A stretch of 64,000 nucleotides of DNA, taken from positions 2,098,501-2,162,500 of the forward strand of contig NZ_CP166840.1 in the NCBI RefSeq assembly GCF_041346925.1. The letters run 5' to 3'. Source of the DNA: Agaribacterium sp. ZY112. GTDB lineage: Bacteria > Pseudomonadota > Gammaproteobacteria > Pseudomonadales > Cellvibrionaceae. The position numbers and the translations under genes are program-made. The notes under the pieces were generated by a model. It did not search any database. It worked only from the letters and a program-made list of their open reading frames with translations, and was not told the origin of the DNA. The number at the start of each line of letters is the position of its first letter. Positions within the stretch are counted from its first letter, which is position 1. Shown here piece after piece: positions 36,625 through 45,907 of the stretch.

Positions 36625-37074
36625 ATGTATAAGCAGAAGTTAGATAAAGGTTTTACCCTGATTGAGATGATGGTTGTTGTCGCTATTATAGGTATTGTAA
36701 CTGCCTTTGCAGTGTCGAGTTATTCCAAGTCGGGTCAAAAAGCTAAAAGGGCTGATGCTAAGCAAGCGCTGCAAAATATAGCCTCGGAGCAAGAGAAATA
36801 TTACTTTCGAGAAAATACGTATACGGATGATCTATCGGTATTAAATACAAGCAGTGACTCATCTAACGGATATTATTCGATATCTGTTAGTGTTACAGCA
36901 GCAGATACATCGTGTGCTTCTGACGGGGCTTGCTTTTTGCTAACAGCAACAGCCAAAACTACGGGGGCTCAAGCTTCGGACAGCTCTTGCAAAAGTTTCA
37001 CCCTAGATAGTAGGGGAAGCCAGCTTGCCTATAACAGTTCTAGCACTCTAGACTCGGCTGGTGTTTGCTGGTAG
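36625..37074 (+). CDS. pilE: Type IV minor pilin PilE (cassette 1)
   Basis: A 149-residue prepilin with leader MYKQKLDKG, motif G|FTLIEMMVVVAIIGIVTAFA and the QALQNIASEQEKYYFRENTY section typical of PilE/ComP-like minor pilins. Cys pairs near the end (CASDGAC, SSCKSF and a terminal CW) would form the D-region disulfides. ATG 36625 follows the pilY1 stop by 5 bases and has a weak ribosome site, so translation may depend on pilY1. It is the last gene of cassette 1. Confidence 0.86.
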   Translation: MYKQKLDKGFTLIEMMVVVAIIGIVTAFAVSSYSKSGQKAKRADAKQALQNIASEQEKYYFRENTYTDDLSVLNTSSDSSNGYYSISVSVTAADTSCASDGACFLLTATAKTTGAQASDSSCKSFTLDSRGSQLAYNSSSTLDSAGVCW

Positions 37075-37187
37075 ATCTAAGCTCCATCTAAGATCAAATA
37101 AAAGCAACATCGCTCTTGCACTGATCTGTCGCACTCTGCACTATTTGAGTTTGCCGCTTTTATTTGTCTTCTTAGTTCGGAGCTTCC

Positions 37188-38315
37188 ATGTTTTCACGTC
37201 GTCAATTATTAAACCGTTCCGCATATCTTCCACTGCTTGCTGTGTTGCCGTCGTGTACAAAACCACATGTCGTAGTTAAACCCAATATCTTAGTGGGGGG
37301 GGGGCAGTTTAGCGACCCTGATGGTAAGCACTTTGTTATCTCTACAGTTAAGTATGATCAGTTAAAACTTAATTTATGCCCCGTCGATTTTTTACCACAT
37401 GGTTTCCATCGAAAGCCTATACAGAAAAATGTGATGGCTGTTTTTGAAAAAAAAGGCCCTGGCGCAGTTATTTTTGATATCGATGAAAATAAAGTTATAC
37501 ACAAGCTTTCACCTGAGAAGGGGCGCTTTTTTTATGGGCACGGAGCTTATACCGCGGATAGTAAAGAGCTTTTAAGCACAGAAACGATTTTAGATAGCCG
37601 AGAAGGGGTAATCGGCGTTCGTGACGGGGGGGATTTGAGTTACCTTGGGGAGTTTCCTTCGTATGGACAAGAGCCACATGAATGTAAGTTGATTGATTCG
37701 GGTAAGACGTTGGTTGTTACTAACGGGGGAGGTCCATTGGGAGGCTCTGCGCCCTGTGTGACATATATTGATGTAGCGAGTCAGAGGCTGCTTGAACGTA
37801 TAGAGCTAAGTAATAAGAACTTGAATACGGGGCACTTTGCAATAAGCGAGCAAGGTGATTTAGTTGTGGTTAGCGCCCCTAGAGCGGGTTTAGGGGATAA
37901 GTTTGTTGGTGGTGTGAGCATTCGCAAACCGGGAGGGGTTTTAGAGACCAGGCAAGAGCCGGCGGTCGTAGCAGGGAGGATGTATGGTGAGGCCCTGAGT
38001 GTTGCTATTCATGATAAACAAGGTATTGCGGTGGCCACCCATCCTGATGGAGATATGCTAACGTTCTGGTCATTAGATGATGGAAGTTTATTGAGACTTA
38101 TCGAGCTGGATCGCCCTAGAGGTGTGACTCTTAGTGTCGATAATAGTGAATTTATCGTGACCTATGGTGCGCAAGCAAGTGTTGCTCGTATTCCAGTTAG
38201 TAGCTTAATGCTTGATTCATCTTCAGTTTTAAACGCTTCATATTTGACGGGCTCGCATGTCTATAATTGGTCCCGCGCTATGCTCGAGCTAGGCTACCCA
38301 GGCCCTCTTATTTGA
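37188..38315 (+). CDS. DUF1513-like Tat-exported lipoprotein between the pilus cassettes
   Basis: A 375-residue protein that I place tentatively in the DUF1513 beta-propeller family. The N-terminus has a twin-arginine motif SRRQLL (residues 3-8), a hydrophobic stretch and a lipobox-like LPSC with Cys23, so it is probably a Tat-exported lipoprotein. The mature part shows repeated propeller-like units: YGHGAYTADSKELLSTE, SYGQEPHECKLIDSGK, GHFAISEQGDLVVVS, IAVATHPDGDMLTFWSL. DUF1513 proteins usually sit with imelysin and di-heme genes for iron handling; none are here. A run of ten G (37295-37304) lies at codons 37-39. A good GGAG site precedes ATG 37188. Confidence 0.65.
   Translation: MFSRRQLLNRSAYLPLLAVLPSCTKPHVVVKPNILVGGGQFSDPDGKHFVISTVKYDQLKLNLCPVDFLPHGFHRKPIQKNVMAVFEKKGPGAVIFDIDENKVIHKLSPEKGRFFYGHGAYTADSKELLSTETILDSREGVIGVRDGGDLSYLGEFPSYGQEPHECKLIDSGKTLVVTNGGGPLGGSAPCVTYIDVASQRLLERIELSNKNLNTGHFAISEQGDLVVVSAPRAGLGDKFVGGVSIRKPGGVLETRQEPAVVAGRMYGEALSVAIHDKQGIAVATHPDGDMLTFWSLDDGSLLRLIELDRPRGVTLSVDNSEFIVTYGAQASVARIPVSSLMLDSSSVLNASYLTGSHVYNWSRAMLELGYPGPLI
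37295..37304 (+). repeat. Homopolymer run of ten G inside the DUF1513-like gene
   Basis: Ten consecutive G, encoding Gly-Gly-Gly, about 107 bases after the start codon. It is the longest mononucleotide run I noticed in the window; other G runs are seven or fewer. A change of one base would shift the frame near the N-terminus. Confidence 0.85.
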
Positions 38316-38479
38316 TACGGCGTCACACTTTTTCTTGAAACTATCTAAGCGCTATTTCATTTGGTGTTCCTTTCAGTAAGCTAGCAACTTAAATGGCGCT
38401 TATTAACCATTTGTCGCTTTTAGTAACCTTACGTCATAAGCCCCTCCCTTTTAATTATTGGTCATGTAGAGTAGCGTCT

Positions 38480-39037
38480 ATGAAAACTCATATATTACAA
38501 AACGGTCTAACCCTTCTCGAGCTTATAGTCGCTATGGCAGTTCTTGCGATTATTACATCTCTCGCCGCACCCGCAATGACAGGCATGATAAGAGGTAATG
38601 AGTTACGAGGAGATCTTAATACTCTTAAATCCTCTATTGCTTTTGCTAGAACCGAAGCGGTTAGCCTTAAAGAACAAGTAGCACTTTGTGCCACTACAGA
38701 TGCGACAAGCTGTGCGACCAGTTCAGACTGGAGTGCTGGCTGGCTTATTTATGTTGATAAGAGTGGTGATGGTTTACTAACTACGGCGGATTGTGACCCC
38801 GTTGTAGATTGTATCTTGAGGGTACAACAAGGCCTTAATGGGCAAAATACACTGTATTCATCGGGCGCATATTTGGCTTTTGATAGCTATGGCGCTTTAG
38901 CTACAGGAAGCTTAAGTTCTTTGCGCTTATGTGCCGGTAATGCCCTTGCTTCAGGTGATGTGGATAACTCCCATGAGATTAGTGTTGCGTCTTCTGGCAG
39001 CGCAAGAGTGAAAAAGGGGGCTGCAACATGCTCGTAG
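38480..39037 (+). CDS. fimU: Type IV minor pilin, GspH/FimT-FimU family (cassette 2)
   Basis: A 185-residue prepilin opening cassette 2. The leader MKTHILQNG is followed by motif G|LTLLELIVAMAVLAIITSLA, and the globular domain has Cys pairs (CATTDATSC, DCDPVVDC). The frame is open back to 38393, which would give an unusually long leader; ATG 38480 gives the standard short one, though its ribosome site is weak. About 165 bases separate it from the DUF1513-like gene, leaving room for a separate promoter. It overlaps pilV by 10 bases. Confidence 0.84.
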   Translation: MKTHILQNGLTLLELIVAMAVLAIITSLAAPAMTGMIRGNELRGDLNTLKSSIAFARTEAVSLKEQVALCATTDATSCATSSDWSAGWLIYVDKSGDGLLTTADCDPVVDCILRVQQGLNGQNTLYSSGAYLAFDSYGALATGSLSSLRLCAGNALASGDVDNSHEISVASSGSARVKKGAATCS

Positions 39038-39540
39038 TTCGAACACAGAAGAATCAGACAGGCGTTGCTTTAATCGAGAGTTTGATTTCTTTGTTTATTC
39101 TTGCGATTGGTCTGTTAGGCATTCTTGCAATGCAGGCCACGGGTATTAAAAGCGCTCAACGAGCTGAATACTCGAGCATGGTGCCCGTACTTGCTTCTGA
39201 TATTGTCGATCGTATTTATGCCTACGATGATGTTGATGTTACTACGGATGACGATGCCTTTAACGCCATTAATACGGATTCAGTAGCGGCTCCACCTACT
39301 TGTCAAACGGCGGCTGCAGGCTGTACTAAAGAAGATCAAAAGAAGCTTATCGTTGGCCAGTGGGCCAATGAAGTGAAAAGTAACTTACCGATGGGGCGAG
39401 CAGATATTAGCCTTGCCGCATCAGGTTTGTATACCGTAACGATCATGTGGGACAACGATAATCTTCAGCCTACCGGAACAGCGTGTGGTGGAGATCCTGC
39501 TGTCGACTTGGCTTGTTATACCTTGGAGTTGCGCCTGTGA
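39028..39540 (+). CDS. pilV: Type IV minor pilin PilV (cassette 2)
   Basis: A 170-residue prepilin with leader ending QTG, motif G|VALIESLISLFILAIGLLGILAMQ and the PilV-typical QATGIKSAQRAEYSSM. Two Cys pairs (CQTAAAGC and CGGDPAVDLAC) are in the globular part. It is more like the classical Pseudomonas PilV than the cassette 1 copy in its helix (LLGILAMQ). A GGGGG stretch lies before the start; the stop overlaps pilW at a GTGA junction. Confidence 0.87.
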   Translation: MLVVRTQKNQTGVALIESLISLFILAIGLLGILAMQATGIKSAQRAEYSSMVPVLASDIVDRIYAYDDVDVTTDDDAFNAINTDSVAAPPTCQTAAAGCTKEDQKKLIVGQWANEVKSNLPMGRADISLAASGLYTVTIMWDNDNLQPTGTACGGDPAVDLACYTLELRL

Positions 39541-40580
39541 AGTATGAGCTATTACGCCAACAGGGTTTAACCCTTGTTGAGTTACTTGTCAGCTTAACTG
39601 TGTCCGCCTTTATTTTGGCGGGTGTCGTTCAGCTCTATGCGACCTCAAGTCAAAACTCAAGAACCTTTGAAGGCGCGGCGAGAATTCAAGAAAATGCCCG
39701 TTATGCCTTTACCCGTTTGGAGCGTGATATAACTCAAGCCGGTTCAGGTGGTTGTTTTGGTTTGATCAGTGCAGAAAGCCAAGGGCGTTTTGTTAATGCT
39801 TTAAAAAACAATGCGGCAAAAAACCAAGAATATGACTACGTTCATTATGTACTTGGAGATACGACCGATAATAGCGGCATTAATAACAGTGACAGTGTAT
39901 TACTTAGGTATGCTGATAGAAGTAAGCGTATTCAAGTTACGGCTTACGATAATCTAGGTGAGCTGACTCTTGATAACACGGACCCAGATTTTTCAGACCT
40001 GAAACAGTTTGATGTTGTTTATGTTGCTAACTGTGTTCGCGCGGCGGTATTTATGATTACAAATGCCCCCTCCTCTAGTGATGGTATTGTTAATTTTGCT
40101 ATTGGCACTGCCGCTAGCAGCGGTTTAAACAGTGGCCAAGAGAATGCTTCTCAGGATTTAAGCTTGGGGGACCATTTTGCATTAAAAATCTCTGCGAGCC
40201 AAACCAGAACGGCAGATGTGTCTTTACCTTACCTTTTTGCGGGTGAGTCACGTGCAAAGTATCAAGTTGAAAGTGGGCAGGCTGGTACTTGTTCTGCAAG
40301 CGCAGAACAAAATTGTGTATTGACCCGCAATGGTGAAGAGCTGGTTGAGGGTGTACATGATATGCAGGTTGAGTATGGCTGGCAATTAGCCAATGGCAAC
40401 TTACGTTATGCAACGTGGGCTGATGTTGCAACGGCCGGCGCTGAATCCTTAATCGATCGAATTAAAGTTACTTTGAGTTTAAATTCGGTAGACCCTGCTC
40501 CGAGTCTTGATGGCTCCAAGTATATGGAAAAACAAATCTCACGCGTATTTATGATTCGTAATCAACTTCCCGTGTATTAA
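39537..40580 (+). CDS. pilW: Type IV minor pilin PilW (cassette 2)
   Basis: A 347-residue prepilin starting at GTG 39537, which sits in a GTGA overlap with pilV and has GGAG well placed; the upstream open frame from 39483 overlaps pilV and is not used. Motif G|LTLVELLVSLTVSAFILAGVV, then IQENARYAFTRLERDITQAGSGGCFG, the PilW signature, and VEGVHDMQVEYGW near the C-terminus. It is 16 bases from pilX. Confidence 0.87.
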   Translation: MKYELLRQQGLTLVELLVSLTVSAFILAGVVQLYATSSQNSRTFEGAARIQENARYAFTRLERDITQAGSGGCFGLISAESQGRFVNALKNNAAKNQEYDYVHYVLGDTTDNSGINNSDSVLLRYADRSKRIQVTAYDNLGELTLDNTDPDFSDLKQFDVVYVANCVRAAVFMITNAPSSSDGIVNFAIGTAASSGLNSGQENASQDLSLGDHFALKISASQTRTADVSLPYLFAGESRAKYQVESGQAGTCSASAEQNCVLTRNGEELVEGVHDMQVEYGWQLANGNLRYATWADVATAGAESLIDRIKVTLSLNSVDPAPSLDGSKYMEKQISRVFMIRNQLPVY

Positions 40581-40596
40581 TACTGAGCGAATAGTA

Positions 40597-41199
40597 ATGA
40601 TGGCTTTTAAACAAAAGGGTGCGACACTGGTTGTAGCGCTCATTATTTTACTTGTAATGACTTTTTTGGGTATAGCAACAATGCAAAGCTCAACTTTACA
40701 AGAGCGTATGGCTGCTAATGCAAGAAATCGTGTGCAAGCACAGAGTGCGGCAGAGTTTGCGCTAAAAACGGCGGAAAGTTATTTGCTAGCAAACCTTGCC
40801 AAAACAGATGATGTTAATTCTAAGTTTGATGGTACGAATGGTTTATACGCTGCTGTTGCTCGGCCTAATGATTCTGTTGCAGCCATTCCTGCAGCGACCG
40901 ATTTAAATAAAGATTCAGCTTGGACAGCATCAAACTCTGTTACCGTTAATGGATTAACAAACAGCTCAAATAAAGCAGTAACAGCAAAAGACCCTCGATA
41001 TGTTATTGAATATATTGGCAGGGGCAGCGTCTTAGGTGGTGGCACCAAGGCACTTAGCTTAAACGCTGGCGCTCAACAGGGGGATGTTGAGCCATTTTTC
41101 TTTCGTATTACAGCTATTGGTTGGGCGAAGGATGAAAAAATATATTCGGTATTAGAAAGTACCTTCCGTACAGGTTATGGCACAGGCTTTGTCTACTAG
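40597..41199 (+). CDS. pilX: Type IV minor pilin PilX (cassette 2)
   Basis: A 200-residue protein with PilX N-terminus KQKGATLVVALIILLVMTFLG (Val at position 5), then STLQERMAANARNRVQAQSAAEFALKTAE, the standard PilX_N signature. It has no cysteine at all, unlike cassette 1 PilX with eight. Two adjacent ATG codons (40597 and 40600) are possible. It ends 10 bases before the pilY1 start. Confidence 0.88.
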   Translation: MMAFKQKGATLVVALIILLVMTFLGIATMQSSTLQERMAANARNRVQAQSAAEFALKTAESYLLANLAKTDDVNSKFDGTNGLYAAVARPNDSVAAIPAATDLNKDSAWTASNSVTVNGLTNSSNKAVTAKDPRYVIEYIGRGSVLGGGTKALSLNAGAQQGDVEPFFFRITAIGWAKDEKIYSVLESTFRTGYGTGFVY

Positions 41200-41209
41200 A
41201 GGACTTATG

Positions 41210-44200
41210 ATGAATAAATACAGTAAATATGGTCTTACATTTTTATGTGCCTATTCGGTTCAAGCTCTTGCTAGTGTTGATGATGAACTTAGTGATTTAC
41301 CTTTGTTCCTAGGTAATTCTGTCAAGCCTAATGTCCTATTTATAATGGATGATTCAGGCTCGATGGAAAATGAGATTATGCTTTCTCCTGGGGCCTATGC
41401 TAACAGCAGTTATAGTGGTCACAATGCAAGTGGTGCAGCCTTTGATCGAAATATTAAGGCTTGGCATAATTGGTATGGAAATAAATGGAAGTGGTGGGGT
41501 ATGCCTACTTATGACCGGACCTACGCTGATCACGCAGATTTATTACGTTCCTGTGTTGGCTATAGTAGTCTAGCGTATAATCCGGATCTGACATACGAAC
41601 CTTGGTATGGTTATACTGATGCGCCAATTACTGCTGCACCTTTATACCCTATTGGTAAGATGCATGATAATAAAACCTCTCAGGCGTATTATTATGCGAA
41701 TGCGACGGTTAATTTAGAAGAAACACCTAGCCAAGGGGTGGATACCAATAACCCTTTAAAGCGTGGTTATGGTTATGTTCGCTGGGATGACGAGCCTAGT
41801 ACAGGCACACCTGGTGTGTTTGATCCCGGTGAGTGTGGTGAAGGGACAATTTCTAATTGGAATAACCCTACTAATGCCAATATTGATAATGCTCACTTTG
41901 TACCTGTAAGTAGTATGACCGCAGAAGAGAAAACCAATTACGCCAATTGGTTTACTTATCATCGAAAGCGCCGTTTTTCGATGACGTCTCCAATGCTGGA
42001 TATATTATCTGAGACCACTTTACGCGTTGGTGTTGCGACTATTAATAAGGCGAGTGATGTCGCTCTTGAAATTGATGACACTGTAGACTCTAACGGGTTG
42101 GATACTGGTCAAAGAGCTAAAGCTATTAATAGCATTCTGGAAGTAGGGCAGCAGAAATCAACCCCTTTACGTCGCCCTTTAGAAAATGCTGGCCGTTACT
42201 TTTCGGGTGAAAGCGTTGATTGGAATTTTATTGGCCCGACATCAAACCCCGGCAGCCCAATTTTAAGTAAGGCAGAGGGAGGTGAGTGCCAGCATAATTA
42301 CACTATGTTATTGACCGACGGTTACTCTAATGAGGGAGGCAATACTCCTAGTGTAAATTATGGCAATAAGGATAAAAATGATACTGAGTACGGTGGTTAC
42401 CCCTATGAAGATGACTACTCAAATACCATGGCTGATATTGCCATGTATTACTACTCAACGGACTTAGACACAAATTTAGACGGAAAAGTAAAATCTAAAA
42501 ACCCTGAAGATCTAAATGAAGAGCAGCATATGGTGACTTATACAGTTGCCTTTGGTTTGGCGGGGAATATTACAACAGGCATGCCTGTACGTGATGAAAA
42601 TGGTGCATGGACAAATGTTCCCACTTGGCCTAATGCGAACAACAATCTATGGGTTGGTGAGAAAAAAGCCTCTCTTGATGATCTTATGCATGCGGCTTTT
42701 AACGGTCGAGGGGATTTCTTATCAGCACTGAACCCAATTGAGCTTAAAGCTAGTTTAAATGAGGTGGTTGAAAGTATTTTAAGTAACTCCGAATTTAGTG
42801 CTGCGTCTATTGGTTTTAATTCAACAAACATTAGTGATGGGACTAAGCTGTATCAGAGTCGCTTTGAGCCTCAGAATTGGAGTGGTGATCTAGTCTCTTT
42901 CGACTTTTCTAGTGGTAACAGTATTGTATCGACTCAAGAGCCTGATCTGAAAGCGGGTGAAATACTTAGTGACCGAGTTGCAGATAAAGGGCATGCAGAC
43001 CGTATTATCGTTACCCATAACGGTACCAAAGGCGTGCCTTTTACCTATGTAACCACAGGAGCTGATGCACTAAGTACAGCGCAAATAAATGATCTTGCCT
43101 ATGGTGCGCCTGTAGATGATCCAGCTACAGGCGAGAATGAATACGATGACTATATGAACGCTATTGTTGCGTGGTTACGTGGCGACAATACAGATCCACA
43201 ATTTCGTCAACGTAAAAATGGCTTTGTATTAGGAGATATCGCTCATTCAAGTCCGCAAATTGTTGGTAAACCAAGCGAGCCTTATCCTAATCATATTGAA
43301 AGTTCGTTAGCTCCTTATAGTACCTTTGTTAATGCCAATGCGGCACGTGAAAAGGTCGTCTATGTTGGTGCAAATGATGGTATGGTGCACGCCTTTAAAG
43401 CCGATACATTGGATGAGCTCTTTGCTTATATTCCCAGTCATCTTTATTCGTCTGAAACTGATAAAGGCTTACATTGGTTAGCCAACCCCAATTATACGCA
43501 CAAGCCATATATTGACGGTACACCTACTACAGGTGATGTCTATATTGGCTCTGCTTGGAAGACCTACTTGGTAGGAGGGTTTGGCGCTGGTGCTAGAGGT
43601 ATCTATGTGTTAGATGTAACGGACCCTGCGTCTTTTACTTCTGAAGCATCCGTTGCCTCAAAAATAGTGATGGAGTTTACGGATGATCAGTTAGGTTATA
43701 CCTTTGCTCGCCCTCAAATTGCTAAGTTAAATAATGGCGAGTGGGTGGCTATTTTTGGCAACGGCTATGCAAACGATCATGTCAGTGCTGATGGTATAGC
43801 CTATTTGTATATTCTTTATTTGGATGGCCATGAAGGTGCAGGTACAAGTGGGCCTTCCTTTAGGAAGATCTCAACCAAAACGGGGCCGGCAACAGGTACA
43901 GATTGTAAAGAAATTGCAGATTGTAATGGCCTCTCATCTCCCACCTTGATTGATTTAACTGGGGATGCCAAAGTCGATAGGGTGTATGCTGGTGATCTTT
44001 GGGGCAATATGTGGGCCTTTGATTTAAGTGATAGCGACCCAACTAAGTGGGCCGTTGCACACAGCGATGCAACCAATCAACCTATGCCGTTTTTCGTTGC
44101 TTGTTCTGGTGTTGATGCTGCTAGTAGTATTGATCCTACAACAGGACGTTGCCTCTCTACTACTCGTCAGTCAATTACTGTGGAGCCAGCTATTGTTGGT

Positions 44201-44806
44201 CATGCAGAAAAAAATTCACTAGGAACTAAACCAAATACGTTTGTTATGTTTGGTACGGGCACTTATTTGACTCAAAATGATATTAATAATACCCAACAGC
44301 AGAGTTTTTATGCTGCCTGGGATGCAGGGGCGGCGATTGATAATCTGGCGAAACCCTTAAATCGCTTTTCAAATCTGCAAGAGCAGGTAATTACTGAAGA
44401 CGCTAAAGGTTATAGAACGCTCAGTAAAAATAACGTGAATTACAATACTCAGTATGGCTGGTATATGAACTTGCCAGACTCTGGTGAGCGTTCAGTTATT
44501 ACTCCTGTGGCTGCTGGCGAGTTAATTCTTTTTGCAACCTCGATTCCAGAAAGTGCTGCTTGTTCTGAAGGTGGTTCGGGGCATCTGATGGCGGCTTCTA
44601 TTTTTGAAGGCCAAACACCGCCGTTTCAAGTTTTTGATGTCGACCCTGATCAAGCGTCGGTAGCGATTGATCAGCTACCGGTTGGTACCAGCTTTATAGA
44701 TAATAAAACAGTGGTGCCAGATGCCTCTGGAGGTATTCAGTCTATTAATACCAAGGTCTCTAAAGAAGCACTTTCTCGCCGAGTAAACTGGTCTATCATC
44801 CGCTAA
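41210..44806 (+). CDS. pilY1: PilY1 pilus tip adhesin with intact VWA metal site (cassette 2)
   Basis: A 1198-residue secreted protein, signal peptide ending near QALAS. It has the classical N-terminal von Willebrand A domain: [14 protein letters not shown] with D-x-S-x-S at residues 47-51, and [15 protein letters not shown] further on. The C-terminal beta-propeller has [15 protein letters not shown], the calcium-loop region [19 protein letters not shown] (Asp915, 919, 923) and ends RRVNWSIIR. PilY1 of this type sits at the pilus tip and links surface contact to virulence and c-di-GMP signalling in Pseudomonas. AGAGGA precedes two adjacent ATG codons; 41210 has the better spacing. Confidence 0.92.
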   Translation: MNKYSKYGLTFLCAYSVQALASVDDELSDLPLFLGNSVKPNVLFIMDDSGSMENEIMLSPGAYANSSYSGHNASGAAFDRNIKAWHNWYGNKWKWWGMPTYDRTYADHADLLRSCVGYSSLAYNPDLTYEPWYGYTDAPITAAPLYPIGKMHDNKTSQAYYYANATVNLEETPSQGVDTNNPLKRGYGYVRWDDEPSTGTPGVFDPGECGEGTISNWNNPTNANIDNAHFVPVSSMTAEEKTNYANWFTYHRKRRFSMTSPMLDILSETTLRVGVATINKASDVALEIDDTVDSNGLDTGQRAKAINSILEVGQQKSTPLRRPLENAGRYFSGESVDWNFIGPTSNPGSPILSKAEGGECQHNYTMLLTDGYSNEGGNTPSVNYGNKDKNDTEYGGYPYEDDYSNTMADIAMYYYSTDLDTNLDGKVKSKNPEDLNEEQHMVTYTVAFGLAGNITTGMPVRDENGAWTNVPTWPNANNNLWVGEKKASLDDLMHAAFNGRGDFLSALNPIELKASLNEVVESILSNSEFSAASIGFNSTNISDGTKLYQSRFEPQNWSGDLVSFDFSSGNSIVSTQEPDLKAGEILSDRVADKGHADRIIVTHNGTKGVPFTYVTTGADALSTAQINDLAYGAPVDDPATGENEYDDYMNAIVAWLRGDNTDPQFRQRKNGFVLGDIAHSSPQIVGKPSEPYPNHIESSLAPYSTFVNANAAREKVVYVGANDGMVHAFKADTLDELFAYIPSHLYSSETDKGLHWLANPNYTHKPYIDGTPTTGDVYIGSAWKTYLVGGFGAGARGIYVLDVTDPASFTSEASVASKIVMEFTDDQLGYTFARPQIAKLNNGEWVAIFGNGYANDHVSADGIAYLYILYLDGHEGAGTSGPSFRKISTKTGPATGTDCKEIADCNGLSSPTLIDLTGDAKVDRVYAGDLWGNMWAFDLSDSDPTKWAVAHSDATNQPMPFFVACSGVDAASSIDPTTGRCLSTTRQSITVEPAIVGHAEKNSLGTKPNTFVMFGTGTYLTQNDINNTQQQSFYAAWDAGAAIDNLAKPLNRFSNLQEQVITEDAKGYRTLSKNNVNYNTQYGWYMNLPDSGERSVITPVAAGELILFATSIPESAACSEGGSGHLMAASIFEGQTPPFQVFDVDPDQASVAIDQLPVGTSFIDNKTVVPDASGGIQSINTKVSKEALSRRVNWSIIR

Positions 44807-44816
44807 GAGTATGTAT

Positions 44817-45245
44817 ATGATTAAAGTAAGTCGTGGTTTTACCCTGATAGAGCTAATGATTGTTGTGGCTATAATCGGCATTATTAGTGCTTTTGCTATA
44901 CCTGCTTATAATAAGCAGGTTATGCGAGGTAAAAGGGTGGATGCGAAAGCATTTTTATTGGATATCGCAAGCCGTCAAGAGAGGCTCTACACGGAAAAAA
45001 TTAGCTATAGTTCTACGCTTTCTGACTTAGGTTTAAGTGCTGCTACCAGCCCTGAGGGGCATTATTCAGTAGCCGTGAGTGTTACACCCAGCGGCTGTAG
45101 CCCTTCCACAACAAAGTGCACTTATTATAAGTTGACTGCAACAGGGCCCTCTAACGATGCAGAGTGCTTAACCCTTACTTTTGATAGCTTAGGGGGCAAG
45201 GGATATACTGGCTCAGCTTCAAGCTATGACCAGTGCTGGCGTTAG
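44817..45245 (+). CDS. pilE: Type IV minor pilin PilE (cassette 2)
   Basis: A 142-residue prepilin, leader MIKVSRG, motif [26 protein letters not shown], and [21 protein letters not shown], typical PilE. Cys in GCSPSTTKC, the AECLTL stretch and the terminal QCWR would give disulfides. ATG 44811 is also in frame, but AAGAG is better spaced for 44817. It ends cassette 2 and faces the convergent gspH-like gene 10 bases away. Confidence 0.88.
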   Translation: MIKVSRGFTLIELMIVVAIIGIISAFAIPAYNKQVMRGKRVDAKAFLLDIASRQERLYTEKISYSSTLSDLGLSAATSPEGHYSVAVSVTPSGCSPSTTKCTYYKLTATGPSNDAECLTLTFDSLGGKGYTGSASSYDQCWR

Positions 45246-45255
45246 TGTTTTATGC

Positions 45256-45783
45256 TTAAGAGCATTTGTCGAGTATGTGGGAGCCAAGGGCTTTACGTAC
45301 TCGGCCACTTCTATAAATGATCAGTTGTTGCTTTTCTTTTTCTTCAATATCGCACCAATAAAAACGCCCGCTTTGGTAGATTGTTGTGCCTAGATAGTCG
45401 TAGCGAATAAATTCTTTTTGGCCAAAACTTTTCCATACCACTTGTCGTGAATGGCGAAACCCATCGCTTAGTAGTAAAAGTGCTTCGTTATTGTCTCGCC
45501 TTTCATTGGCATTTGTATCCGCAAATATCATTCTCTGTTGAGACCAGTCATTAACACAGTCTTGCTGATTTATGCTGGGGCAGAGTAAGGTATGTGTATG
45601 GCTACTGACCGCATGTATACGAGCATAGTTTAGCTCGTGCTGTAAGGCATTAAGGTCCGTTCTTGCTTGATTCTTTCTAATAAGTTCAGAGAAACTAGGT
45701 ATTGCAATACTTAGTAGTAGTGAGCTGATTAGCAATGTTATTAGTAGCTCAAACATGCTAATAAAACCCTGTAGCTGTTTCAT
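45256..45783 (-). CDS. fimT: Stand-alone GspH/FimT-like pseudopilin with shifted glutamate
   Basis: A 175-residue protein with a pilin-type N-terminus MKQLQGFISMFELLITLLI and a GspH-like fold: LNALQHELNYARIHAVSSHTHTLLC, then W-S-x-Q-R-M-I-F-A-D and FRYDY-like strands, ending GSHILDKCS. The likely cleavage glycine (Gly6) is followed by FISMFE, so the conserved Glu falls at position 6 instead of 5. It has an excellent AAGGAGGAG ribosome site. In Pseudomonas a fimT gene lies between pilR and fimU, so this may be that gene in inverted orientation. The symbol is tentative. Confidence 0.7.
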   Translation of the reverse strand: MKQLQGFISMFELLITLLISSLLLSIAIPSFSELIRKNQARTDLNALQHELNYARIHAVSSHTHTLLCPSINQQDCVNDWSQQRMIFADTNANERRDNNEALLLLSDGFRHSRQVVWKSFGQKEFIRYDYLGTTIYQSGRFYWCDIEEKEKQQLIIYRSGRVRKALGSHILDKCS

Positions 45784-45907
45784 AACTCCTCCTTGAGTAC
45801 AAAAACAGTGAGCGGCATTCTTAGCTTTAGTATTAGCTAGTGGGTTAATGTATGCGAGTGGTGTTTGTCGCTAATTTGTGTGAGCTAAAGCTTACAAAAA
45901 TGTTTAG

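Noticed and set aside
29335..45245. Recent tandem duplication of one pilin cassette
   Set aside because: The paired genes differ strongly in length, cysteine pattern and PilY1 subfamily, so the copies are old or of separate origin.
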